Part shown: positions 1-5,423 of the stretch, in pieces | Position numbering within the stretch: position 1 is the stretch's first letter | Layout of the letters: each line of letters starts with the position of its first letter | Source of the DNA: Nostoc sp. CHAB 5715 | GTDB taxonomy: Bacteria > Cyanobacteriota > Cyanobacteriia > Cyanobacteriales > Nostocaceae | Direction of reading: 5' to 3' | Length of the DNA: 5,423 nt | Assembly (NCBI RefSeq): GCF_020829685.1 | Contig: NZ_JAIVFR010000506.1 | Location: 1-5,423, forward strand | Position numbers and translations under genes: made by a program | The notes under the pieces: generated by a model | Told to the model about the DNA's origin: nothing | Databases searched by the model: none | The model's input: only the letters and a program-made list of their open reading frames with translations

Positions 1-1
1 C

Positions 2-2074
2 TATGAGAAAAAAGGGGACAAAATCCTGATTCTTGAAGATACAGATAATGATGGCAAAGCCGATAAATCCAAGGTTTATTACCAGGGAGAGGATGTGAAT
101 TCGGCTTTGGGTATTTGTGTGACAGGTAATAAAGTGATTGTGTCCTGCAGTCCGAATGTACTGGTTTTTACGGACACCAATGGTGACGATGTGCCCGACA
201 AAAAGGAGATCTTGTTTAAAACGGTTGGCGGCCTTCAGAGTGACCATGGTCTCCATGCCTTTGTTTTCGGACCAGACGGCAAGCTTTATTTTAACTTCGG
301 AAACTTCGTCAAGGGGCTGACCACTGCAGACGGCAAGCCTATGAATGATATTTACAATACGCCGATCTCCGACGACAGCAAACCGTTGCGTGAAGGAATG
401 GTGCTGAGGATTGATCCGGACGGAAAAAATCCTGAGGTTTTAGGCTGGAACTTCAGAAACAATTATGAACTGGCACTCGACTCGTTCGGAAGGATATGGC
501 AGTCAGATAATGATGATGACGGCAATCGCGGAAATCGCATCAACTTTATAGTGGACTATGGTAATTACGGCTATAAAGATGAAATGACGGGGGCCGACTG
601 GCGGGTTAAGAGGACCAACATGGAAGATTCGGTTTTTCTACAGCACTGGCATCTGAACGATCCGGGTGTTATCCCGAATTTAAGACAAACCTATGCGGGC
701 TCACCGACGGGGATGCTGGTTTATGAAGGAGACTTATTGCCATCAAAATATAAGGGAGAGCTTATTCTTTGTGATGCGGGCACCAACCTCGTCAGTGCTT
801 ATCCATCCATACAGGACGGAGCAGGTTTTAAGGTGAGTAAACTGCCTATCGCTGACGCTTCGGGTAAAGACCAGTGGTTCAGGCCATCTGATGTGACCGT
901 GGCACCTGACGGTTCTCTTTTTGTAGCCGACTGGTATGATGGCGGGGTAGGAGGGCACGGCGTAGGAGATTTGAAAAAAGGAAGAATTTATAGAATAGCT
1001 CCGAAAGGATCAAAGTTCAGCAAGCCGGTTTTTGACTATAAATCAATTAAAGGAGCTATTGAAGCCCTTAAAAATCCGAACCTGGATGTCAGGTACCTGG
1101 CTTTTCAGGCTTTGCAGGGATTTGGCGTGAAAGCTGAGACTTCGCTGCTGGAATTGTATGAAAAAGGTGAGCCTGCTTACCGGGCTAGAGCCTTGTGGCT
1201 GCTGAGCAAGATCAAGAACCGCGAAACGCACTATATTCAGAAAGCAGGTCAGGATGCCTACGAAGACATCAGGATGGTGGCAGTTAAAATAGCCAGGCAA
1301 TCGAGGAAATTTGACAAGGCCTTTTATCTGAAAATGTCAAAGGATAAATCATTTGAGGTCAAAAGAGAAGTAGCCCTGGCCATCCGTCATCAGAATCAGC
1401 CTGAGATATGGGCCAGCCTGGCGGAAAGCTACGTAAGCGGAGACCGCTGGTATCTCGAAGCCTTGGGTATTGGTGCAGATCAGGATTGGGATAATTGTCT
1501 GAAAGCCTATCAGGAATTGAAAGGCGAAAGATGGCTGGAAACAGATGCGGCAAAAGATATCGTCTGGAGGAGCAGGGCGACGAACACACCGCAACTTTTG
1601 GCGGAGATCATCGGTAAATCGGCTTTTGCGAGCAAAGCGAGGTATTACCGAGCCTTTGATTTCCAGGAAAATAAATCGAAAAATGATGTTTTGATTAGCT
1701 TGCTGAAGAAAACGGATAATGCCCAGGAGAAGGTCATCATTTTCAGGCACTTTGATAAAAATACCATTACCCAGAATGCCGAATTCAATAAAATCCTTCC
1801 TGAAGTAATCAAGTCGATTAATGACCCTTACGATTTTCTGGATATTATTTCCAGGTATGAGATTAAAATTAATAATGCCCAAGAGTTAAACCAATTCGCA
1901 ATTACGTTTTGTAACGGGGATTTAACCCCGAGACTTTCACGTGCTGCCGTCGAAAGGTGTGGGGAATTAAACCCCGAAACTTTGTTAAATATAGTGGTTC
2001 TCAGCCCTTGTGAGCTACAACAACCCAACCCCCTCATCGCTTGCGGGGAGGGGGCTATGATGTCCCTTGTATGA
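2..2074 (+). CDS. PVC-type membrane-bound dehydrogenase/heme-binding family protein, Bacteroidota-like, truncated at 5' end and with a spurious 3' end
   Basis: The frame is open from base 2, so the gene begins upstream; the GTG at 95 is an internal valine codon, since matching family sequence (LILEDTDNDGKADK) lies before it. Two Asp-rich, calcium-loop-like motifs (DTDNDGKADK; DTNGDDVPDKKE) open the fragment. A six-bladed-propeller dehydrogenase-like domain follows to about 1010, with the family hallmarks GPDGKLYFNFGN, EGMVLRIDPDG, WNFRNNYELALDSFG, WQSDNDDDGNRGNRIN, YGNYGYKDEMTGADWR, HWHLNDPGVIPNL, GSPTGMLVYEGDLLP, WFRPSDVTVAPDGSLFVADWYD and GRIYRIAPKG. HEAT-like helical repeats run from about 1040 to 1600 (VRYLAFQALQ, YRARALWLLSKI, DRWYLEALGIGAD). 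Members are usually exported and carry a C-terminal cytochrome c with CxxCH; no CxxCH is present here. The substrate is unknown; many relatives sit in sugar- or polysaccharide-degradation loci. Native homology stops around 1860-1890 (DPYDFLDIISRYEIK). The remaining codons to the TGA at 2072-2074 translate repeat-rich DNA and are probably not a real protein end. Confidence 0.85.
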   Translation, partial: YEKKGDKILILEDTDNDGKADKSKVYYQGEDVNSALGICVTGNKVIVSCSPNVLVFTDTNGDDVPDKKEILFKTVGGLQSDHGLHAFVFGPDGKLYFNFGNFVKGLTTADGKPMNDIYNTPISDDSKPLREGMVLRIDPDGKNPEVLGWNFRNNYELALDSFGRIWQSDNDDDGNRGNRINFIVDYGNYGYKDEMTGADWRVKRTNMEDSVFLQHWHLNDPGVIPNLRQTYAGSPTGMLVYEGDLLPSKYKGELILCDAGTNLVSAYPSIQDGAGFKVSKLPIADASGKDQWFRPSDVTVAPDGSLFVADWYDGGVGGHGVGDLKKGRIYRIAPKGSKFSKPVFDYKSIKGAIEALKNPNLDVRYLAFQALQGFGVKAETSLLELYEKGEPAYRARALWLLSKIKNRETHYIQKAGQDAYEDIRMVAVKIARQSRKFDKAFYLKMSKDKSFEVKREVALAIRHQNQPEIWASLAESYVSGDRWYLEALGIGADQDWDNCLKAYQELKGERWLETDAAKDIVWRSRATNTPQLLAEIIGKSAFASKARYYRAFDFQENKSKNDVLISLLKKTDNAQEKVIIFRHFDKNTITQNAEFNKILPEVIKSINDPYDFLDIISRYEIKINNAQELNQFAITFCNGDLTPRLSRAAVERCGELNPETLLNIVVLSPCELQQPNPLIACGEGAMMSLV
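1865..1893. other. Probable chimeric junction between Bacteroidota-like and cyanobacterial DNA
   Basis: To the left, the reading frame matches the family up to the SRYEIK segment (ends near 1867). To the right, from AATTCGCAATTACG at 1893-1906, the DNA is of the same repeat style as 2087-2148, next to clear cyanobacterial genes. The exact breakpoint is not visible; the AT-rich stretch between could belong to either side. HIP1 sites, Arg codon choice and gene content all change across it. This is inferred from sequence style and family knowledge, without read data. Confidence 0.7.
1915..1983. repeat. Pair of imperfect direct repeats, each a GGGGA..TTAA..CCCC hairpin
   Basis: Copy one at 1916-1936 (GGGGATTTAACCCCGAGACTT) and copy two at 1961-1983 (GGGGAATTAAACCCC followed by GAAACTTT) differ by a few bases and one or two indels. 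Each has GGGG/CCCC arms around an AT-rich loop. They lie 45 nt apart in cyanobacterial intergenic DNA. Similar CGGGG-TTTAA-CCCCG motifs are familiar to me between genes of Nostoc-type genomes, but that is recollection. No function can be assigned. Confidence 0.6.
2029..2054 (-). terminator. GC-rich hairpin, candidate terminator of the leftward rimI gene
   Basis: CCCCCTC (2029-2035) pairs perfectly with GAGGGGG (2048-2054). Inside, CGC (2038-2040) and GCG (2043-2045) can pair further. Read on the minus strand, the stem is followed by TTGGGTTGTTGT, a moderately T-rich tail, 92 nt beyond the rimI stop. Read on the plus strand there is no T tract, so it suits leftward transcription. Hairpins of this CCCCCTC...GAGGGGG type recur between cyanobacterial genes, so it may be only a repeat copy. 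Confidence 0.5.
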
Positions 2075-2086
2075 TTGGAAAAGCTA

Positions 2087-2110
2087 TAATTCGTAATTAA
2101 TTACGAATTA
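2087..2110. repeat. 24-bp perfect palindrome of the AATTCGTAATT type
   Basis: TAATTCGTAATT (2087-2098) is followed immediately by its exact reverse complement (2099-2110). The same unit recurs as AATTCGCAATTACG at 1893-1906 and TTACGAATTA at 2139-2148, so the whole interval 1893-2148 shares one repeat style. Such TAATTCGTAA strings are common between genes in Nostoc-type genomes (recollection). An operator is possible but unsupported. Confidence 0.75.
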
Positions 2111-2148
2111 CGAACTTGTACTGAGCGTAGCCGAAGTATTACGAATTA
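2101..2148. repeat. 28-nt repeat element flanked by 10-bp direct repeats
   Basis: TTACGAATTA occurs at 2101-2110 and again at 2139-2148. Between them lies a 28-nt segment (2111-2138) containing TTGTACTGAGCGTAGCCGAA, with short ACTT/AAGT inverted ends (2114-2117 and 2134-2137). The core resembles the widely dispersed TACTGAGCG-AG-CGAAGTA repeat of filamentous cyanobacteria (recollection). The right-hand copy supplies the rimI stop codon (TTA at 2146-2148, read as TAA on the minus strand). Confidence 0.6.
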
Positions 2149-2697
2149 GTTAAAAAGCAAGTGCCAAGAGGATTTTTCGAGGCGATCGCTGACAATAGAA
2201 TACCACTGGTCTAAAGTTGCTTTAAATTTGCGGTGTTGTAAATCTGGGAGCCAAAGGATTAAAGCATCCTCATCGTTATCTTGGTAGTAGCGCCGCCGCC
2301 GCCCAGCTGTTTGAAAGCCAAATTTTTGATATAAAGATATTGCCGCCAAGTTGGAAGCTCGGACTTCGAGGGTAGCTCGCTCCATTTTGCGATCGCAAGC
2401 TGTCTTAATGACTGAATATAATAAAGCCGCACCCAAACCTTGACGGTGATATTGGGGATGAACCGCCAAAATTGTAATGTGGGCTTCCTCTAAAATAGAC
2501 CAAAAGCAACCCATTCCTAGCAAACTTGTGTTGGAGGAGGGAGAAAATAAACCGAGTATATCGCTGTTGGGGCTATCCAATTCTCGTTTGTAGCCCTCCA
2601 GAGTCCAAAGTCCGCCAAAACAGGCTTGATCGAGTTCCAGAATAGCACTGAGATTAGAAAATCTCAGTAATTTAATTTCTAAGTCTAATGAGATCAC
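2146..2697 (-). CDS. rimI: RimI-type GNAT N-acetyltransferase
   Basis: This cytosolic acetyl-CoA-dependent enzyme of 183 residues belongs to the family that acetylates protein N-termini, classically ribosomal protein S18; the actual substrate here is unproven. The GNAT fold is visible. An N-terminal alpha/beta part contains DQACFGGLWTLEGYKREL (residues ~23-40). The acetyl-CoA pyrophosphate loop is ILAVHPQYHRQGLGAALL, with the QGLGA motif. The family-typical C-terminal block is LEVRASNLAAISLYQKFGFQTAGRRRRYY. About 30 residues follow the fold (QHRKFKATLDQWYS..), longer than E. coli RimI at about 148 residues. The start is GTG at 2695-2697: an in-frame TAA lies 18 bases upstream, and no earlier start fits. 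No clear Shine-Dalgarno sequence is seen. It is divergent from lysA, and two HIP1 sites (2182, 2389) mark it as cyanobacterial. Confidence 0.88.
   Translation of the reverse strand: MISLDLEIKLLRFSNLSAILELDQACFGGLWTLEGYKRELDSPNSDILGLFSPSSNTSLLGMGCFWSILEEAHITILAVHPQYHRQGLGAALLYSVIKTACDRKMERATLEVRASNLAAISLYQKFGFQTAGRRRRYYQDNDEDALILWLPDLQHRKFKATLDQWYSIVSDRLEKSSWHLLFN
2647..2668 (-). repeat. Perfect 9-bp hairpin just inside the rimI coding start
   Basis: ACTGAGATT (2647-2655) and AATCTCAGT (2660-2668) are exact reverse complements around a 4-nt loop, AGAA. In rimI mRNA this covers about nucleotides 30-51 of the coding sequence, encoding LRFSNLS. It lies just beyond the initiation region of a GTG-started gene that lacks a visible Shine-Dalgarno sequence, so an effect on translation is possible but unproven. 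Confidence 0.5.
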
Positions 2698-2789
2698 ATT
2701 TATTGAATAACATTACAAACCCTTTGTACACTGGGAATCGGGAGACGAACTCAAAGCCCGTAATTTGAACAAGGAAAACTTTTATAGTT
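2698..2789. promoter_or_regulatory. Divergent intergenic region between rimI and lysA
   Basis: These 92 bases must hold the leftward rimI and rightward lysA start signals unless the promoters lie inside the genes. I found no convincing -35/-10 pair with normal spacing in either direction and no GTA-N8-TAC NtcA-type site. For lysA, AAGGA at 2771-2775 is a weak, distant (14-nt) ribosome binding site. TATAGT at 2784-2789 is too near the ATG to serve as its -10 box. Confidence 0.35.
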
Positions 2790-4199
2790 ATGGTATCGAC
2801 TCACCCCACTGGGGTTCAACATTCTGGAAGTCAATATTTACCTCAAAGGCGTGACACCAGCGCAAATCCATCGCCTAATCAAGAACTTTTACCCTTGACT
2901 GCCAAAGTTCATAATCATGACCTCCTGGAAATTGGTGGGTGTGATGTCACAACCCTAGTTGAGCAGTTTGGTTCACCTTTATATATTTTAGATGAAGAAA
3001 CCCTACGTTCGGCTTGTCAGCAATACCGAGATGCTTTCAAGCAATACTACAAGGGCGAATCTCAAGTATTGTACGCCTCAAAAGCTTGGAATTGTTTAGC
3101 TGTTTGTGCGATCGCGGCTTCCGTTGGTTTAGGAATCGATGTCGCATCAGGCGGTGAACTCTACACTGCGCTGCAAGCAGGCGTCAATCCTGAGAAAATC
3201 TATCTTCATAGCAACAATAAATCTCGTGAAGAACTGATTTTTGCTACAGAAGTCGGCTGCACTATTGTCGTGGATAACTGGCACGAGTTACGCACTTTAG
3301 TAGAAATTGTCAAAACGGCAAATTCCCCCTCCGTACAGCCTCGATTCTTGTTGCGCTTGACTCCGGGTATTGAATGTCACACACATGAATATATTCGCAC
3401 GGGGCAACTAGATAGTAAATTTGGCTTTGATCCGAATGAGTTAGGGGAATTATTTACTTTTGTCAGTAAACAATCTGTCATTAACTGCGTAGGGTTACAT
3501 GCTCATATCGGTTCCCAAATTTTTGAGCGCCAACCGCATCGAGATTTAGCGGCTCTGATGGTACAGTGGTTACGTGATGCGGCGAAGTATGGTTTACATT
3601 TGACAGAGTTAAATGTCGGTGGTGGTTTAGGGATTAAGTATATAGAATCAGACGATCCCCCCAGCATTGAAGAGTGGGTGAAGCCGATTTGTGAGGTAAT
3701 TCAAGAAGCTTGTGTAGCCGAAAATCTGCCTTTGCCGAAATTACTGAGTGAACCGGGGCGATCGCTAATTGCCACAGCTTGCATTACTGCCTATACTATT
3801 GGTTCATCCAAAGTTATCCCAGAAATTCGTACCTATGTAGCGATCGATGGGGGAATGTCTGATAATCCCCGCCCGATTACTTACCAATCAGTTTATCGGG
3901 CAGTAGTTGCCAATAAAATGTCTTCACCTTTAACCCAAACAGTCACAATTGCTGGTAAACATTGTGAATCAGGAGATATTCTGATTAAGAATGCACTACT
4001 TCCAAAGACTGAACCAGGAGATATTCTCGTAGTTATGGGAACTGGTGCTTACAATTACAGTATGGCATCTAACTACAACCGCTTGCCCCGACCGGCAGCA
4101 GTTGTTGTGGCGAATGGCGAAGCAAATTTAATTTTGCAACGTGAAACTTATCAAGACTTAATTCGACAAGATCGCCTACCAGAAAGGCTAAAAAAATAG
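2790..4199 (+). CDS. lysA: Diaminopimelate decarboxylase
   Basis: This cytosolic PLP enzyme decarboxylates meso-diaminopimelate to L-lysine, the last step of the DAP pathway. It has 469 residues. After a non-catalytic N-terminal extension of about 45 residues comes the alanine-racemase-like TIM barrel. The PLP Schiff-base lysine is K98 in YASKAW, followed by GIDVASGGELYTAL (115-128). The HAHIGSQ motif (237-243), NVGGGLG (275-281) and EPGRS (321-325) bind the cofactor phosphate. The C-terminal beta domain supplies the catalytic cysteine in HCESGD (C392) and the substrate-contacting GAYNY (419-423). All key residues are present. The extension makes it longer than E. coli LysA (about 420 residues), but the extension fits my memory of Nostocaceae homologues. 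ATG 2790 is preceded by AAGGA 14 nt away. Two HIP1 sites lie inside. A hairpin 12 nt past the stop suggests its own transcription unit. Confidence 0.95.
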   Translation: MVSTHPTGVQHSGSQYLPQRRDTSANPSPNQELLPLTAKVHNHDLLEIGGCDVTTLVEQFGSPLYILDEETLRSACQQYRDAFKQYYKGESQVLYASKAWNCLAVCAIAASVGLGIDVASGGELYTALQAGVNPEKIYLHSNNKSREELIFATEVGCTIVVDNWHELRTLVEIVKTANSPSVQPRFLLRLTPGIECHTHEYIRTGQLDSKFGFDPNELGELFTFVSKQSVINCVGLHAHIGSQIFERQPHRDLAALMVQWLRDAAKYGLHLTELNVGGGLGIKYIESDDPPSIEEWVKPICEVIQEACVAENLPLPKLLSEPGRSLIATACITAYTIGSSKVIPEIRTYVAIDGGMSDNPRPITYQSVYRAVVANKMSSPLTQTVTIAGKHCESGDILIKNALLPKTEPGDILVVMGTGAYNYSMASNYNRLPRPAAVVVANGEANLILQRETYQDLIRQDRLPERLKK

Positions 4200-4211
4200 T
4201 CATTTGTCCCC

Positions 4212-4247
4212 GAAGTTCTGATCGGAGGAAGCCTCCGCTCAGACTTC
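4212..4247 (+). terminator. Strong hairpin after lysA, candidate intrinsic terminator
   Basis: The stem reads GAAG/CTTC, TCTGA/TCAGA and CGGAGG/CCTCCG. It has one bulged T (4216), one T/C mismatch and a 3-nt AAG loop (4229-4231), giving about 15 paired bases. It is followed by TCTCTTGG, which is pyrimidine-rich but not a clean T run. The position 12 nt after the lysA stop fits termination or mRNA 3'-end protection. The CGGAGGAAGCCTCCG core also resembles a dispersed repeat in Nostoc-type genomes (recollection). Confidence 0.6.
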
Positions 4248-4254
4248 TCTCTTG

Positions 4255-4318
4255 GTCATTAGTCATTAGCCAGGAACTAATGACTAATGACTAATGACTA
4301 ATGACTAATGACTAAATG
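4255..4318. repeat. ACTAATG heptanucleotide tandem array with reversed units upstream
   Basis: Five perfect ACTAATG units run at 4276-4310, followed by a degenerate ACTAAATG (4311-4318). Upstream, TCATTAG occurs twice in tandem (4256-4269); this is the reverse complement of the same heptamer in another phase. GTCATTAGTCATTAG (4255-4269) therefore pairs perfectly over 15 bp with 4277-4291 around a 7-nt CCAGGAA loop, and can shift register by 7. Heptamer arrays (STRR sequences) are known in heterocyst-forming cyanobacteria. The array ends 31 nt before the cdaA start. Confidence 0.85.
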
Positions 4319-4349
4319 TAATTAGAGGCAAAAGTGTAATCCAGATGTC

Positions 4350-5273
4350 ATGAGAGATTGGTGGAAGCAATGGCTGATAAACCTGGGATGGTCACAGTCC
4401 TTGCTACTTGGGACTCTGGATATTGTGTTAGTGTTGGCGCTGACGTACATGATGCTAGTTATTATTAGTGAGCGCCGGACACTGTGGATGGTGAGGGGAT
4501 TCATTATCTTAATGCTAGCCTCAGCACTAAGTGGCAGATTAGGACTACCTCTGCTAAGTTTTGTATTGGAAAAGTTGGTAATTGGTTGTGCTGTAGCGAT
4601 GGCAGTTGCTTTACAGTCAGAGTTTCGGCGGTTTTTGGAGCAATTAGGGCGTGGCGAATTCCGCCAGCTCTTTCAACCCGACCGGCTGGCAATCCCCAAA
4701 TCTGATAGTGTAATTGATGAAATTGTTGAGGCTGTTAAAGAATTGTCAAAAAACCGCATTGGAGCTTTACTAATTGTGGAAACCACAGGGCCAATTGATG
4801 AGCGAGATTTTTCTGTCCCAGGAGTAAAGCTAAATGCGGAGGTTTCTAAAGAACTAATCCAGACAATTTTTCAGCCAAAAACTTTGTTACACGATGGGGC
4901 AACATTAATTCGCGGATCGCGGATCATCTCATCGGGTATAATTTTACCACTTTCGGGACGCACAGCCTCGCGCCAGTTGGGAACACGCCACCGGGCGGCA
5001 ATGGGAATTACTGAGCGGGTCGAAAATTGCATTTGTGTCGTTGTGTCTGAAGAAACGGGTTCTATTTCCTTAGCGGAACGGGGAACCCTAAATAGACCCC
5101 TGACGATTAGGAAGCTGAAAGAGTCATTAGAAGCTCTTTTGTCCCCAATCGTGGATAGGGAAGCTGTAGCTCCTGGTCTGTTAAGTTTTGTTCGTCAGAT
5201 AGGTGGGAAGATACGAACACTGGTTTCACGTTTACTCAGATTACCATCGACCGCTTCTCGAGATAAAAAATGA
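4350..5273 (+). CDS. cdaA: CdaA-type membrane diadenylate cyclase (DisA_N/DAC domain)
   Basis: This enzyme condenses two ATP molecules to cyclic di-AMP, a second messenger controlling potassium and osmolyte transport and wall integrity. It has 307 residues. Three hydrophobic segments lie near residues 18-39, 46-60 and 66-88, followed by an amphipathic linker ([14 protein letters not shown]). The cytoplasmic DAC domain covers about 118-245. Its two signature motifs are intact: DGA at 182-184 (LLHDGATLI) and RHR at 213-215 ([13 protein letters not shown]). SEETG follows at 233-237. Length and order match CdaA (YbbP), not DNA-scanning DisA. The C-terminal tail of about 45 residues is basic ([14 protein letters not shown]). 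ATG 4350 has no good Shine-Dalgarno sequence; AGAGG at 4324-4328 is too far away. A 3-codon ATG TCA TGA mini-frame (4345-4353) overlaps the start. CdaR (YbbR), the usual Firmicutes neighbour, is absent; uppS follows with an ATGA overlap. Confidence 0.93.
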   Translation: MRDWWKQWLINLGWSQSLLLGTLDIVLVLALTYMMLVIISERRTLWMVRGFIILMLASALSGRLGLPLLSFVLEKLVIGCAVAMAVALQSEFRRFLEQLGRGEFRQLFQPDRLAIPKSDSVIDEIVEAVKELSKNRIGALLIVETTGPIDERDFSVPGVKLNAEVSKELIQTIFQPKTLLHDGATLIRGSRIISSGIILPLSGRTASRQLGTRHRAAMGITERVENCICVVVSEETGSISLAERGTLNRPLTIRKLKESLEALLSPIVDREAVAPGLLSFVRQIGGKIRTLVSRLLRLPSTASRDKK

Positions 5274-5423
5274 CAGCACAACAAACTAAACTGCAAGATT
5301 TGCCTACTGACTTAAAACGAGAACTATTGCCGCAGCACGTTGCGGTGATTATGGATGGTAATGGTCGATGGGCTAAACGTCAGGGTTTACCTCGGATTAT
5401 GGGTCATAAGCGAGGAGTAGATG
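5270..5423 (+). CDS. uppS: Isoprenyl (undecaprenyl diphosphate) transferase, N-terminal part only
   Basis: This cis-prenyltransferase elongates farnesyl diphosphate with isopentenyl diphosphate to the C55 lipid carrier for peptidoglycan and surface glycans. The window holds 51 codons of about 250; the gene runs off the right edge. The N-terminal family motif [20 protein letters not shown] (23-42) contains the catalytic Asp29 and the diphosphate-binding GNGR loop, followed by GHKRGVD (45-51). ATG 5270-5272 overlaps the cdaA TGA (5271-5273) as ATGA, and no strong ribosome binding site is visible, so translational coupling to cdaA is likely. An N-terminal lead of about 20 residues before the core is normal for cyanobacterial members. 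Confidence 0.93.
   Translation, partial: MTAQQTKLQDLPTDLKRELLPQHVAVIMDGNGRWAKRQGLPRIMGHKRGVD

Larger units (their letters stand above)
2182..3765. repeat. HIP1 octamers GCGATCGC, four copies
   Basis: Exact copies lie at 2182-2189, 2389-2396 (both inside rimI), 3108-3115 and 3758-3765 (both inside lysA). A near-copy, GCGATCGA, lies at about 3840. HIP1 is the highly iterated palindrome of many cyanobacterial genomes and is a good taxonomic marker. None occurs in 1-2150. None was seen after 3765 either, so absence alone is weak evidence over short stretches. Confidence 0.9.

Noticed and set aside
95..97. GTG as the start of the PVC-type protein
   Set aside because: The same frame is open back to base 2 and encodes family-like sequence there, so the gene begins outside the window.
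1349..1882. 177-residue minus-strand open frame
   Set aside because: It lies antisense to the HEAT-like part of the PVC-type protein, whose plus frame matches a known family; the minus translation shows no recognisable domain.
2783..2789. TATAGT as the lysA -10 promoter box
   Set aside because: It directly abuts the ATG at 2790 and has no -35 match at normal spacing.
2790..4199. Arginine decarboxylase or another fold III decarboxylase instead of LysA
   Set aside because: Length, the HAHIGSQ and HCESGD motifs and the GAYNY segment match diaminopimelate decarboxylase; biosynthetic arginine decarboxylases are much longer.
4276..4318. CRISPR-like array
   Set aside because: The 7-nt units are directly adjacent with no spacers, and no cas genes are near.
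4484..4705. Small overlapping frames on both strands at 4484-4705
   Set aside because: They overlap the well-supported cdaA coding region out of frame and show no recognisable features.
4911..4924. Tandem CGCGGAT duplication inside cdaA
   Set aside because: It encodes IRGSRI, which fits the normal DAC-domain sequence after DGA, so it needs no special explanation.

Overview
The window joins two unlike DNAs. About 1-1880 reads as Bacteroidota (Cytophagales-like) coding sequence. It is the middle of a large secreted PVC-type membrane-bound dehydrogenase/heme-binding family protein, rich in AGA/AGG arginine codons and without any HIP1 site. From about 1893 to the end the DNA looks like a filamentous, heterocyst-type cyanobacterium (Nostoc/Anabaena/Calothrix group). 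Its signs are four GCGATCGC (HIP1) octamers, CGN arginine codons, AATTCGTAATTA-type intergenic repeats, a heptanucleotide tandem array, and ordinary cyanobacterial housekeeping genes. I could run no searches; taxonomy rests on recognised protein families, codon use and repeat style.

Layout. (1) 2-2074, + strand: an open frame cut by the window start. Its N-terminal ~625 codons are the beta-propeller and HEAT-like parts of the Bacteroidota protein. Its last ~60 codons are translated cyanobacterial intergenic repeat, so the stop at 2072-2074 is accidental and the expected C-terminal cytochrome c (CxxCH) part is missing. (2) About 1893-2145: a mosaic of small repeats and hairpins, including a probable rimI terminator, a 24-bp perfect palindrome and a 28-nt element between 10-bp direct repeats. 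(3) 2146-2697, - strand: rimI-type N-acetyltransferase. (4) 2698-2789: divergent intergenic region. (5) 2790-4199, + strand: lysA, diaminopimelate decarboxylase. (6) 4200-4349: a strong terminator-like hairpin, then an ACTAATG heptamer array that forms an inverted repeat with two reversed units. (7) 4350-5273: cdaA-type membrane diadenylate cyclase. (8) 5270-5423: start of uppS, overlapping cdaA by ATGA and cut by the window end.

Function. The cyanobacterial genes touch cell-wall metabolism: LysA consumes meso-diaminopimelate, the peptidoglycan cross-linking residue, to make lysine. UppS makes the undecaprenyl lipid carrier. CdaA makes c-di-AMP, a regulator of potassium, osmotic balance and wall integrity. 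cdaA and uppS are probably translationally coupled.

The most important observation is the join near 1865-1893. It is most simply an assembly or cloning chimera from a cyanobacterium growing with a Bacteroidota partner; horizontal transfer cannot be excluded from sequence alone. I see no convincing undescribed system; the unusual features are the junction and the repeats.
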